A stretch of 64,000 nucleotides of DNA from Anagrus nilaparvatae (GCA_022575985.1 JAKSXM010000007.1:65254501-65318500); one strand, 5' to 3'; positions 33,424 to 46,273 are shown, numbered from the stretch's first letter. Program-made: numbers and translations. The notes: generated by a model not told the origin, from the sequence alone.

Positions 33424-36400
33424 TTAAACTAATGAAGCATACAAACCATTCTTTTTTGAATTCAATTTGCTTCGCCGACTTCGTTTTTTCGGTAAGTGCT
33501 CATACTCTGATTCAGAACTATCAGCTTTAGGTTCGCGAACTCTAATTAAATCGGAAGCTCTTTTTCTTTTCTGATTACTTCGCCCTGTTAAAAAGTAAAA
33601 TTATTTTTATTCGTAGATATAAGTTTTTGTTAAATCATAATTTTTTTCTTAAGTATTACCTTGACTTTTTTGAAATTTTTTCTGCCCGCTAACAAGATGT
33701 GAAAAATTCTCAACATTTTCTACTTCTACTTCAGATTGTTCAGAATCATCTTAATAAAGAAATTTTTTGTTTTTTTAAATTTACTTTTTTTTTAGGAAAA
33801 TCATAAATTATATTACCTTTATCTTTTTTTTTATTAGAGTAGTTATTTTCTGGTTCAGATGATTCTGCTTCTTTCGATTTATTTGAAAAAATAAAAAAAT
33901 TTTATTAATTATGAATATATTTTTATTTATTTTAATATATTTTTATATTTTTATAAGCCTGAAAATCGTTTTACTTTTTTAAATTTGCTTTTTTTTAAAA
34001 AAATTTATAATTTATTATACCATCTATTTCACTAACAGCTTGTACACTAGGCGAGGGTGTCCTATAATCTTCTTGATTTTCTAAAAAGTAATAAAATTCA
34101 TTAAATAAATGTAGTTTAATAAGATCTTAAATTGTTTTATTTGTTTCAATTTGCTTTTTTTAAAAAAAATTTATAAATTATTACCATTTATTTCGCTAAC
34201 ACTAGGGGAGGGTGTCCTATCATCATTTTTATTTTCTAAAAAGTAATAAAATTCATTAAATAATGGTAGTTTTAATAAGGTATAAGGTGGCTCACGCAGT
34301 TTATAAAAAACGAATAATGTGAACTAAAATTTACCGGAGATGAAGATAATCAAAAAACAAATCCATTGACCCTAGAAAATACCCAGGTTCCCGATTAATT
34401 AAGAAAGAAATAAGCAAATGAAAATTTTTAAGGTTAAAACGCGTTCTTATAGGAGTTGATATTGTTTTACTTCGTACTAATTCAATAACGAATCTTTTTA
34501 TAGATAAAATTCCACACGCGTGTTATTTAACAAAAGTAGAAACTTTTCCAAGAAAAAAATATAATAGTTGCCGATCAAATTATAAACAGATAATTTTAGT
34601 CGCGGGCCCCTTTTAATTAAATGTTTTGTATTTAAAAAATTTTGTTTAAACCGCACTCATTATATAAGAAAATGCATTATTATTAATAATAACTTCTAAA
34701 TATTCACGTATCTATAAAATAATTAATAAAATTTAATTAATTAGTTATGCCCCCCTCTGATGTCACCCTAAAATATACGGACCTAAAACCGTGAGCCACC
34801 TTAAATTGTTTTATTTTTTTCAATTTGCTTTTTTTTGAAAAAGATGCTTCAAAATTTTATTAATATTTACCCTGTGTTTTATTTTCTTTAGGTTCTTTAT
34901 CACCAGAAGATGAATTATCTTTGGATTTATCTGTAAATAAGTAAATAAGATCTGTAAATAAGTAGGCCATTAAATTATGAATTTTTTTTTTTAGTATAAG
35001 TTTGTACCTGCTGCAATTTGTTGTGCATAATCTTCAAAACATAGTACGCATATAACAATATCACCTTCACTAGGATTGTTTCCATTCGTAGAGCAATCTT
35101 TATGGATCTTACGGTCACACAAAAAGCAGTCATTATCAATTTCTTTGCTTATTGATTTTTTGCAAACATCACACATTCCTGGAACAGAAAAAAAAGCATG
35201 CTTTATAATTACATAAATCGAGAAAAAAAATCTGTTTCTAATAATCGGGATCGTATTGTCAATACTATTTATTGTAGTCAATATTATTTTTTCTTTTCTA
35301 AAATATTATATAACTTTTTTTTTTTTTTAATAATCTTACTTTCATTGTAAGCTTTAATACCTGAAAGCTCCTTTACAGTTGTTGATTTGGTGGATTCAGT
35401 ACTGACAGATGCCTTTTTACTGTTAACAATTTTTGAGGGCGGCATTTCATTTATCGTATCTTTATTGGAGTCTTTAGCTGAAAAAAACGATAAGTTTCAA
35501 CGACTAGCTACCAATAAAGAGAAATTATATTTTATTCATGCTAGTGCAAAAAAATGCTTAAGAATGAATTTAGTACCCCAGAAATTCTGATCATATACTA
35601 TTTAAACTGCGATCTGAGACTTTATTAATTTTTAATGACCTTTGATATTTTATTCTCTTTATGTACTCTATATATTGCAACCAAAAAATAAGCAAATTCT
35701 TGAAATTTATTTACTCTTGTATTTACATTTCTTAAACAAAATTACTCAAATATTTAATTAAAACTCATAGAATTACTCCGTCAATAATACTTCGAGAAAT
35801 GTTTGTACATGAGCATGCCGAATTTCTCTCTTTTTATTCGCATTTTATGCAATACAAGAAATAAACAAGATTTGAATAATATAAGCAGAATTGGGCAGAA
35901 ATTACAGATATGGAAAAATTATTCATATATTCTTAAAATAAGTTTTAAAATCTATTTTTATCAAAAAAAATTGTGTAAATTTGTCAGTACTTTGATATAA
36001 ATAATATAAAATTACCTCTTTGATTAACTTCATCCACCGTTGTTCCACAACATATGAAGCACCGAACCTTCTTTCCATATCCTTCATTATCAGACTCTAA
36101 TTCAGATTTTTGTTGGGACTCTACTTCTATCTTCTTTTTTTTCTGTTTCTTTAGTGGAAATCCATGCCACGGATGTGTTCTATGACCACAATCAATACAC
36201 AGATGATTTCCTTCAAAAGATACTCCACATGGTTTGCACACGTCTAATTAAAATAAAAAATTATAATTGCTAATTTAATTCCTAATTTAAAAATTTATGA
36301 AATATTACAAGTATGAGCCCAGTACAATTAATTATTTATAATTAAATACATCTGAACGAGAGTGCACATAAATAATTAAAAGGATATTAAAAGTGCTGCT

Positions 36401-39400
36401 TACTAATATTATTTTTTTCCGACTCCTCTTTTTCAGAGTCTTTCTTTTCACTAACTGGTTTATTAGAATTAAAGGTTAAGGCATTATTAGAATCTTTCTT
36501 GTTTTTATTAAGGACAAAAACTTTTTGTGAAGCACATGATTTGGAGTTGGTAGCAACATCTAAAAAGATTAAAATTTCATAAGATTAATTTTGGATTAGT
36601 TTAGTAAGGCGGTAGACTCAATTATAGAGAAATAAAAATCAATTTTTTGTATTTTGTTTTTTTGGGTTCGAAAACATCTTCAAATTTGTGTGCAGGATAA
36701 CTCAAAAAATAATTAAGTTATCCTAATTTTAATGGCTACACTTTTAAAATACAATTATCTTCTGGATTGATGGAATGATTTTTCCAAAAAATGTCCCAAT
36801 TTTTTTTTTTTTTTTTACATGTGAAAAAAATTGCAATTTTTGAAAAAACTTAAATAATTTTCACAATAATTCCATTTTCCGAAATTCGAATCCATCAATC
36901 CAGAAGAAAAATATTTCACAAACATAAAAAATTTTATTTGGTAGACCTAACTATGAGAACCAGTACTCGGCGCCATTTTCGAAAAAAAATAAAAAAATTT
37001 TTTTAAAAATTTTTAGCAACTTAAAATCTAAAATTGTGCCAATTTCGAAAGAATTATCTCAATTATTTCTACTCGAAATCCTTTCCAGAAAAAGATACCT
37101 TTATTTTTTCTTCAATTGAGTCTACCGCCTTAAATAACAAGCGAGAGGTAAATATTTAGAATTTACTTTTCTTTCCTATCCCATTTATTTTTCCATCATC
37201 ATTCGCGGATTCTTTACTCCACTCAGATCCACTAACAAAATCCTTCATTATAATTTTTTTGGGCTGACGCGTAGAAGACCGCCTGACGTCTTTCTTTTCA
37301 TCGTCCAGCTTATTCATAAGTAAATCATCTCTAGCCTTAGAGGCTTCATTAAAATCGTCTGTAATAATATGATTTTATAAATTGCTCGTTTAAGTTTAAT
37401 TTTAGGTCGATGTTTTTTATAAAAATACAGTAATATTATAAGTATACTAAAAATATAATCTGTTTGCAGAAAACAGAAAAGTCTCTAAACATGAAAAAGA
37501 AAATATGTATGCATGCGAGTATGCATGTAAAGAAATTATATATAAGTGCGAATGTAAATTTTTTTTTAATATTGATAAGTTTTTCATTTTGTAGTTTGAT
37601 TCAGAAATTTCATCAAAACTAAGACCTCATATTTCTCTTGCATGCGAGTTTTTCATTGCGTTGTAATTTAGGTTTGGGTTAAATAAAAAATAATAAAAAT
37701 AGTTTGGCTGCTTTCGGATAAGTACAGTGATTTGGTCCTCGGAACCAAACCTAATCTTATCAGTAGCGACCAAAAAATTATCAAAAAGTCACTGATTCCC
37801 GTTGGAATTAGACCTACAGACCACGACAGGACCTCGAAAAACCAAAAACACACTTTTTTGGGTAGTTTTTAAGAATCAATTTAATTTCTCCGACCCGATA
37901 ACAGATAATACTCTGCTCGTAGACTAGAAAATTTAACATTCAACTACTTTTCAATAAAAAAATTTTTTCGGGCCTTTAGGGCCTCCTTAAGGACCCGAAA
38001 TATAATTTTGATCTTTTCTAAAATCGGTTTTTTTAGCATACAAAAAATATACCATCCTTAATAAAATAATATGACCTTTTTTCGAGTATAAATTTCAGAT
38101 TTTATTTATTATTGCTATTTTTCTACAATCGAGTAATACCCTGAGTAATACCTAAAAATAACTAATACCATCCTTAAATTTTTTATGCACACTTTTTATC
38201 TATACAGAAAAGATCAAATTTACATTCAGATTAAAATTTGTAAAACTATATCTTTAGAAAATCCTCTTGGGGAACCACTTTTTGATACACGAAAATTCAA
38301 AATCTCCTACTGATTTTTATTCATACTTTTTTAACTGCTGTGGAAATTTTATTTTTAACAGTTTATTGATTTGTCAAAATATCCGTAAAAATAGCAGAAG
38401 CATAGTTATTAAGCTGATTTGTATCAATAGCCACCATTCTGCAGTCCCAATCGTGCTATTCTGTAACTGCCTTTTATCCGCCTTTTCCGAATATTTTTGC
38501 ATTTTAAATGCATCTAGATGCAAATTTAGTTATGTTTGTTTTCGGGGAGTTAAACCACTATACTTATCCGGAAATAGCCTTTCAATTCAATTTTAATAAA
38601 ATAAAATTTAATTAAATGTAAAATTATATCAATAAAACCTAAAAGGCCTTGAAAAATTTTTACTTAATTCACATTCAACTATTTTATTTATTCTAAGCTA
38701 AATCAAATGACTACCAAAAAGTCGCCTAAGCAAGGATTATGCGTTCACGTTGGCGTGATGAAATTTCTGAATCAAGCCTCTCTATCTGTAGTTAAAAACA
38801 ATTGCTTGAATTTTCAATTACTAGGTGAAATTAGTGATCACGTACCAAAAAATTCTAATCGACGAAAATTGCATTGATATTTTATGAGACCAAAAATTAA
38901 GTTCATAAGAACTCATTTTATAATATACATCGTATACAATTAATTGTAAGAATAGAAGGTTCTGCCAATTATTTTTAACCACTCACGCAAATGGAAATTA
39001 GTTTAAAATATATAATAATAAAAATTGTCTTACCAAAAGGTCCAATTTTATCTATTATTTTCAGAGCATCTACTTCTTCTTTATTTATATCAACAGATTC
39101 TAATTCCTTTATATTAGAAAAATCTACTCCTGTTTTAGGATACTTGCATTTTTTTGCATTTATAATCCAATTACTTATTACTATCTTGACAACATTATTA
39201 GGGAATCTAAGAACGTATAAACCCTAAAAAAAAAAACTTTTTTTTTATGAAACCATTTTAAAATATTTAAAATGTTTTACATAATAACGAGTAGTAAATT
39301 GAAATTTGCAAAAAAATCAAAATTATTTTTTATACTATAATACCCTCGATTATACCATATTATAAACAGTATTTTAACGAAGATATAGCAATTTTAAAAC

Positions 39401-42304
39401 ATTAAGAACTGGTAATAACGGTAACGACACCATATTACAAAAAACGCTCCATATAACTCGAACAGTCCTGAACACAGTATAAAAGTTTATAATAGGTATA
39501 CTTTTGACGTCCCGAGTGACGTCCTACAGCTAATTAAAAAATTAAATCTATTACGAGATCTATTCGAGATCTATTATTTCTTAAATTAAACTTTGTTCAT
39601 ATTAAAAATAAAAAAATACTTATTAAATATTTTAATGTTAGCTATAAAACCATTCAAATAGAATTTAAAAAATTTTTTCATAATAAAACCCAATTAAAAA
39701 ATACTTCGGACACAAAATTTTCGTTTTTCAAAACCGGAATATTTTCCACTTTTCCCAAGATGGCGCACAGTGTGCCGAATCAATCAAAAATCTGCTGACT
39801 TCTTAGAATTTAATTTTTTCACCGATTTATTTTTTTAAATCCTTCGTATACTATCCTACTCTTATGGAAACCTGCTACTTTTTTAAATTTTTACAATTTA
39901 AATTCACCCCTTATACATTGTTGTATACGCAAAAATTGTATTCACAGGGTTACTAATTTTATTTGCAATTAAAAAGATCTTGTTTATGGAAACTATTGCC
40001 TTTTTCCTGAGTCAAAGAGTAAAAATTTTTAAAAAGTAGCAGGTTTCCATAAAAGTTGAATAGTATACGAAGAATTTAAAAAAATAAGTGAGTGAAAAAA
40101 TTAAATTCTAAGGAGTCAGCAGATTTTTGATTGAATCGGCACACTGTGTGGCGAAGGACAAAATAAAGTATTGAAAACAGTATAAAAAGGTAATAAGGGA
40201 CAATAAAGTTAAATTTGAAAAAATTAATTTGGTGTTTAAAAATTTATTTATATAAATGATTTCAAATACGAGCGTATGACCCCAAACCTTCTTTTTCAAA
40301 AAATCGTCTGCCATACGCGGGCCGAAAGATGTGTAAGCGGAGATTTTTGCCGAACGTTGCTCGAATTTTGGTACATACTTGATGAGTACAGTTCAAAAGT
40401 GTACGGATCATTTGGTACAAAAAAAAACTTAAATAAATTTGTATTGAACACAAAAAATGAGCATTGTTTAATAAATATATATAATAAATAATTCGAAGCA
40501 TGCACGGGAATTCAGAAATTTTTTTAGTGTAGACTAGCACGAGTGCTCGACGAAGCCAGGCACGAGTTGTATGTATTTACGCTATAGTATTAAAAATATT
40601 TCGCTTATGGTGCTTACACTATTTTTTTCCCTACTGGGCTGAAAACGCGTGCTGAAATTTCACAAAAAATTTTATGTCCGCAGTTTACGCCCGGGCGGAA
40701 AAAAACATGTTTTAGGGGGGGGGGGGAGGAACAGTATATTTAAATTAATTTACGTATATTTTATTTGGTAATCCAGAAATATTGGGGGGAAGGTAAAAAC
40801 GAATTTTTACTCCGATTTTCTCCGTTTTGTGTCGGTTCGCGGGAAAATTAAAATGTATACGCTAACTTTAAATGAAAAAAACTGAAAAGTTTTCCACTAT
40901 AAAAAAAAAATTTTTCTAAAATTTACAAATATATCACTGACAAAAATGTCCCGAGGGTATTTTTGTTGTAAGCTCGTAATACCGATTATCGTGAATTTTC
41001 AAATTTTTTCTAGATCAAATGAAAATCTACCCGAAAATTTGAATTCTGCGAGAAATTTTACGGGTAACCCAATTTTATATGAGTATAATAAGTTAGGTAT
41101 CCTTAAAATGATACATTTCAAATTTACAAATTTATTAAAAAAGGTTATTAAAATAAAAAAAAAAATGAAAATGGATAAATGTAAATTTTATGATTTATTT
41201 GTACCTATTTAACTATTTATAAACATTTTGATGGAAAATAAACTTTAAAATTAAAAAAAAACTTAATTTTAATGAATAATAAAAATAATTTTTGCATTCG
41301 CAATTAAAACACTTTTTTTTAGCTTCTGTACTTTTTAGGCTCAAAATGGGAAAAAATAAAGAAAATCCCATTTTAAAAATTTTAATATTTATTAAATTTT
41401 AATAATCTATTTTAATGAGTTTCTCAAATTGAGATGTGATTGAGATGTAACCTTCTATAAGGATACCAAAACGCATGTTAAATTTCCCGCAGAATTCAAA
41501 TTTTTTGTCAGATTTTCACTTGGTCACGTGACAAAGTTGGAAATCAGCAACATAAATAACAAGTAAAAATTGATACAATTTACCGTTTTTGACTAAATCC
41601 ATTCAAACAAAAGAGGTTGAGCGTGGATTGAGACCCTTCCATAAATAATAAATTAAGTTGTTTTTTAGAATATTTAACGGAGATAAAAGTTTTAAGATTA
41701 TAATTTATTTACCAAATATCAAACAAAACAAAAACATTACAAAACACTCGACAAAACATTTAAAATTCACGTGAATTTGTAGACGAGGGGTTAAGTAAGA
41801 TAACCGAGGTAAGGGGAATCGAGATTTAAAGCGTGGATTGAGATCTTTCGTTATTAATACAAAAAAATTTAATCAAATAATTGAATAACAATGTAACCTA
41901 AAAAAAATGTTAAATAAGCCAAATACGACAAAAAGAAGATCTATTATTATCTCAGTTATTTACATATATAGAATAAACCTCCTCCCCTGCCTGAGTAGTC
42001 CCAAGTACACAAGAATTCCGAGAAAAACATTTAAGAACAAAGAATAAATATATATAGATATAAGTTACTAATTATTCGTGGTTATGTATTTATAAAAAGT
42101 GTATATAAAAACCATAATAACCCTCATTGCTACAATAAATAAATTAAAAATACCTAATAAAAATCATTTTACCTCGTAATTATTTGATGAAACTCCATTT
42201 TGCTTTTGTTTATTAAAAGCAATTTCATCTTCGTCTGATCCGCTGGTGGAATCAATTCGAATTATTCTTGACTTTTTTTTTTTATTATTAATTTTTCTTG
42301 GCAT
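33424..42304 (-). CDS. Multi-exon Lys/Ser/Glu-rich protein with PHD-like zinc finger
   Basis: Reconstructed from splice sites as 13 exons (minus, 5' to 3'): 42304-42173, 39223-39034, 37358-37167, 36559-36404, 36243-36016, 35477-35361, 35178-35008, 34930-34871, 34235-34185, 34080-34021, 33870-33817, 33749-33660, 33584-33424. They sum to 1662 bases, 553 residues plus stop, with no internal stop. From exon 2 on every junction is phase 1. The N-terminus is basic and serine-rich (MPRKINNKKKK). Exon 2 has YVLRFPNN-VKIVISNWI, like the N-terminal module of some DUF4806 proteins. Exon 5 has CKPCG/CIDCGHRTH/EGYGKKVRCFIC. Exon 7 has a Cys4-His-Cys3 cluster (CDVC, CFLC, H-x2-C, CVLC), spaced like a PHD finger. 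The rest is low-complexity, charged and probably nuclear. Exons 9 and 10 are duplicates. The acceptor of exon 33870-33817 is weak. No named orthologue recognised. Confidence 0.7.
34285..34801. mobile_element. TA-flanked MITE in an intron, with paralogous empty site
   Basis: The terminal inverted repeats are AGGTGGCTCACG and CGTGAGCCACCT, flanked by TA at 34283-34284 and 34802-34803. The host intron (34870-34236) is a duplicate of the next intron (34184-34081), which has uninterrupted sequence at the same position. The insertion therefore postdates the exon-intron duplication. It is 517 bases with no coding capacity. Confidence 0.75.
36607..37130. mobile_element. TA-flanked MITE in an intron
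   Basis: AGGCGGTAGACTCAATT at the left and its exact complement at the right abut TA (36605-36606, 37131-37132). An inner inverted pair CATCAATCCAGAAG (about 36890) and its complement near 36762 adds to the hairpin. The ends share AGGYGG with the 34285 element, so they may use the same transposase. Confidence 0.7.
37706..38579. mobile_element. Diverged foldback element in an intron
   Basis: GGCTGCTTTCGGATAAGTA near 37706 matches, inverted, TACTTATCCGGAAATAGCC ending at 38579. Weaker similarity follows for about 50 bases. It sits between exons 37358 and 39034 of the zinc-finger gene. Boundaries and duplication are uncertain. Confidence 0.45.
39766..40148. mobile_element. 383-bp Transib-type MITE with RSS-like ends
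   Basis: Both ends are CACAGTG (39766-39772; inverted at 40142-40148). At each end the heptamer is followed by a 12-base spacer (TGCCGAATCAAT or TGCCGATTCAAT) and the A-rich CAAAAATCT. TGGCG abuts both ends exactly (39761-39765, 40149-40153), a 5-base GC-rich duplication. The arms are about 130 bases and roughly 85-90 percent alike. It lies in intron 1 of the zinc-finger gene. Transib elements, the family related to RAG1, have CAC-type ends like the RSS heptamer and 5-base duplications. Confidence 0.75.
40607..40710 (+). repeat. Copy of the GC-core dispersed repeat
   Basis: GGTGCTTACACTATTTTTTT, CCCTACTGGGCTGAAAACGC and a CGCCCGGGCGG palindrome match 5530-5640 closely. The TCGA-rich part is missing and a poly-G run follows at about 40716. 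Confidence 0.65.
41014..41528. repeat. Imperfect inverted repeat in intron 1 of the zinc-finger gene
   Basis: AAATTTGAATTCTGCGAGAA (about 41033) and TAGGTATCCTTA (about 41095) have inverted counterparts near 41500 and 41465. The arms are diverged and the ends not sharp. Confidence 0.45.
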
Positions 42305-44151
42305 TTTATTCGTATTAATTTAACTTTTCCTTTATACACAAACTCTTAAATAACAAAATTTTAACACCTTAATAAACGTAACACTCACACAAGATAAAAA
42401 ATTAATTTTTTATAATAATATTAACTTTTAGTAAAAAAGTATTCACAATCACTTTTGTTTTTATAGCTTGCAACTAAAGTAAAAATACAGTAGGCGTTGC
42501 TTATTTACGCAAAGCAATATACTCGCACGTTCCAACTCACACAACAATAAAATATGCTTGTGTACATGCGTCTAGAGCATAAACTTATAGCTGTGAGATA
42601 GAATATACTAGAATATATACGATGTGCGACAGAGGAGCAGCACGTCATCGGATATATTTGTATATTTTCTGTCTCACAGTTTGCACACTCAAAGTAACTC
42701 ACTAAAGTCACCGCCTAGAGAGAAAGAACTTTGTTAGAAAAAGATGAAATATAATAATAAAGGCGTGCGCTCAGAGCATATATTATAGCAGTCAGAGTAA
42801 TACTGAAGTTTTCGCGGATTCATAGAGTGAATAGAAATAATAATAAAATAATACACCCCTATTCATAACGTCGAATTAAAGGATGCGTATTCAAAAAAAG
42901 AACACAGCAACTGTTTACAGTCATTATAACTATATTTTTTATTAATTTAATTAAAAAATAAAATGATTAAAGGATGAATTTTTCAAGTACACTTTGAAAT
43001 AAAAAAATAAACTCCTTTATATTAAAAAAATTATAGTTTAAGGTTATAGTTTATAATTGAAGTTTTCAATAAATAAGTAAATTTCTTAATTTTTTATAAA
43101 TTTGCTAAAAATTGAACGATTTCATTGTCCCATTGACAATAATGGGTATTAATTATGTTTTTCGACCCGCACATCAATCGGGGTTTCAATTGTTAATAAC
43201 AAAATATTGATCAGGAATTTAGCAAAATGGATCTCAGATTTGTATTTAGCGGATTTAAGCTCGAAGTAATGAGAAGGGGCTATTCTACCAGAACAATGCT
43301 CGAGTGGCAGGTTCTATAGAAACCCAATGGCTGGGGTCGGTGGACGTTTCAAATGATACCGTATATCGAGGCTTGAATCAACCTTTGATAAAGTTTGGTC
43401 AATGCAGATTTTTCAATTATTAGTAGGGCAAGAATATTTCTGTAAATTACTGCGCTGTAAAAAGTAACTCCAGCAGATTTACGAAAAAAAGAGTGCATTC
43501 TCAAAAAATGAATATGGGTATTAAAAAAAATTTTTAATATTCGAAAAAAAATTCGTAAATTTATTAAAACTAGTTTATTAATAAGAAAAATCGAGAATCC
43601 TCATTCTTTTTTTTTTTTTTTTGAATTCACAAAAAAAAATTAATAATTCACAATTATTTTCTCGAAAATTTGCAAAAAATAGTTCTAAATTTACGAAAAA
43701 TATTTATGAATTTACAACATCGTTTGCACATTCCTGAGAATCATCGAAGTATTGGATACAAAACTGCAACTGCAAAATTTTTTCAGGAAGTTTTGGGTTT
43801 CACAGACAATCTGAAAAAAATAAAAACGGAATTTCGCGAACCTGACCCGACTTTCGGGTAATTGCACACCCTTATGTTATTTTATTATCACCATTTTATG
43901 TATGATAACTGAAAAATAAAGTGACACCAAATATTATAAAACAAGGACTTCCATAAAAAATTAGGAATCACATCAATAAAAAAAATTAATGGAATTTTAT
44001 TTGATTTTTGATGGAAAAAATTTCAGGCAAAAATATCCCCAAATTTCCAATTTAAATAAGAGAAATTGATAAATAATTAATTTCTTGGAAATGAAATTCC
44101 GTGTGAATAAAATTAGGTTTTACCTTAAAAAAAAAAAAAAACACCGCCAAT
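42305..44151. other. 5' region of the zinc-finger gene and intergenic sequence
   Basis: 42305-42780 is less AT-rich and is the likely promoter and 5' UTR, though no core element could be assigned. 43140-43260 carries a solitary TTATGTTTTTCGACCCGC motif shared with the foldbacks at 104 and 29387. The small ORF near 43670 is not convincing. Confidence 0.4.
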
Positions 44152-45340
44152 TAATGGGCACTATGATTCCTCATTAGCAATAACAAAATTTACTTAATGG
44201 TATACTTTACCTAACAAAGTATAATGTCTAATAAGAAATACTTAAAATGGTCTTTTCCTTGATTCTATCAGTTTTACATCTCGTGGAAAAAATTAGAGTT
44301 TATACATAAAAAAAAAAAGAAAATTTATCTACACCAATACATAATCTTTTTTTATGGTAATTATGTCTATTATACAGTTTTTGGTGAAGCTAGCGGAATT
44401 GTACCTTATAGACATAATTACATCTACTATAACAGAAATGAAAAATTTTTTACTATTTTTAAATTGTGGAATAAATAATGAAAAATATATTGCTGTTAAA
44501 CGATATTTCTAAAACTAGAACGTCCGTATAAAAAAATTAGGTATTACGTCGAACAAAAGAAAGTCGTTTTTTTTATTTTATGGCGGAAAAAATTTAATTA
44601 CAAAAATACGATTATTCAGAAATATTGAATTCCTAAAGTTAGTACTTCCATATAAAAAAATGAGGTACTACGTGCGAAAAGAAAAAAAATAATGGTGTAG
44701 TTTTTATTGTCGTATTTTAAAAATTGTAAAAAAAAAATGTTCAAAAAAATAAGTATTAGATCCAAGAAATTGAGTAAAAACTATATAATTTTTGTATTCA
44801 GATCACCTGAAAAGAGGACAACGGACTTGATGGTATAATATTGTGAAATACAAAAATTATTACACATCAAATTAATTTGGATTGTTTTATTTATTTTAAA
44901 TACACAGACTATTTTTAAAAACCGATTTTTTAGCTTCCTGCGGTTTTAATATATGCCCAAAACTCAAAATTACACCTATCACAACATGGTTGCTTGTTTT
45001 TTTATTGTTCGATTCATGAAATTTGCAAACATTTTCTAAAATTTACGTTACAGATCCGAAATTTCTAGTAAAAACGAAGCTGATACTTGTACATAAAAAT
45101 TAGGTATTGCGTTCAAAAAAAAAAATAATAATAGTGTTTTATAATTTTTTTACGGCAATAATTTGAGGAGATAAAAATTTTCAAAAAATTAGCTATTAGA
45201 TCTGAGAAATTCAGTTATAAAAATTTTCTACTAGTACTTTCATACAAAAAAGTAAGGTATACCTTATTGTATACACTTCGAAAAAGAAATAAAATGTACC
45301 TCGAGATTAAATGCTGAAAAAAATTTATACAGACCAGTAA
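44152..45340 (+). repeat. Dispersed repeat with degenerate tandem units
   Basis: It starts like 16483 (GGGCACTATGATTCCTCATTA). Four degenerate units follow, near 44520, 44640, 45070 and 45225. Each has a short CGTCCGTA/CTTCCATA-type stretch, AAAAAA and a TAGGTATTACG-like motif, often followed by an A-rich run and TTAGATC-GAGAAATT. There is no ORF. Confidence 0.5.
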
Positions 45341-45629
45341 AGGATTTTAGAGTACAGGTTTTGTTTAGTTTGATAAATATATTATAATTTTTTTTATTAA
45401 ATTAAAAAAATGTATCATATATTGCGTAATAATTTTGAAATCAGATCATAAAATTAAAAAAATAAATTATGCATATTTAATAAGTTTTATATATAATTCT
45501 ATCTTATGAAAATTAAATGCTAAATAAATAAGAATAAATTTTTAAGAACTAAAGTGAAAAATTTACCTATTTTACTTTCCTTTCACCGCACTGTTAGAAA
45601 AATTGAAGAAATTACCATTATAGAGTATA

Positions 45630-45822
45630 TTAATTTAAGTTGTGAAAACTGATGATTTAAAATTTGCAAGCTTGGCAGCTTCCACTAATTAAGTCAAAAA
45701 AATTAGGGACGAGGAGATTTATTGAAGACAATTTTTCAAAAGTTTCTGATTCCATTGACGTAATTAGTGGAAGCTACCAAGCTTGCAAATTTTAAATCAT
45801 CAGTTTTCACAACTTAAATTAA
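45630..45822. mobile_element. 193-bp hairpin MITE
   Basis: TTAATTTAAGTTGTGAAAAC at the left is perfectly inverted at the right. Arms of about 65 bases include GATTTAAAATTTGCAAGCTTG. The ends are TTAA-like, so a TTAA target is possible but not separable from the repeat. Confidence 0.65.
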
Positions 45823-46273
45823 TTAATAAATATCCAGAAATATCATAAATGTAATTAATTGACTTAAAATTTTTCGTAAATTTGGATATTTTCATGTTAA
45901 AACTGTGAATTTTGCTGCTCCATAAAGTTTTGCTATGCATGAAAAAAGTATTTATTTTATTAATTTTATTTTAATATACGAGCATTAATTGCAATAAGGG
46001 TAATATTGATTTCTTTTATAATGTATTTTATTTTTATAATTTTATAATTTTATGATAGATCATATATATTTAATAATTTTTAGTTTTGTATAAAATATTT
46101 TCTTTTGTGTATTTTCGACTAGTGCTTAATACTATAAAAAACTAATTGTCTAACCTAAACTATATAATATTGTTTAGTCAAATATACTTTATTTCGTATA
46201 AATATTATAAGCTGAAGCAAAATGTAAAAAAATTATAATATTATTTTTTTATTTTTTATTTTAATTGTTTATG

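Noticed and set aside
37668..38596. ORFs of 61 and 109 codons
   Set aside because: They lie in an intron of the zinc-finger gene on a diverged foldback; no recognisable domain.
40108..40540. Cluster of overlapping ORFs on both strands
   Set aside because: Mutually overlapping frames in repeat-derived intron sequence beside the Transib-like MITE; no protein features.
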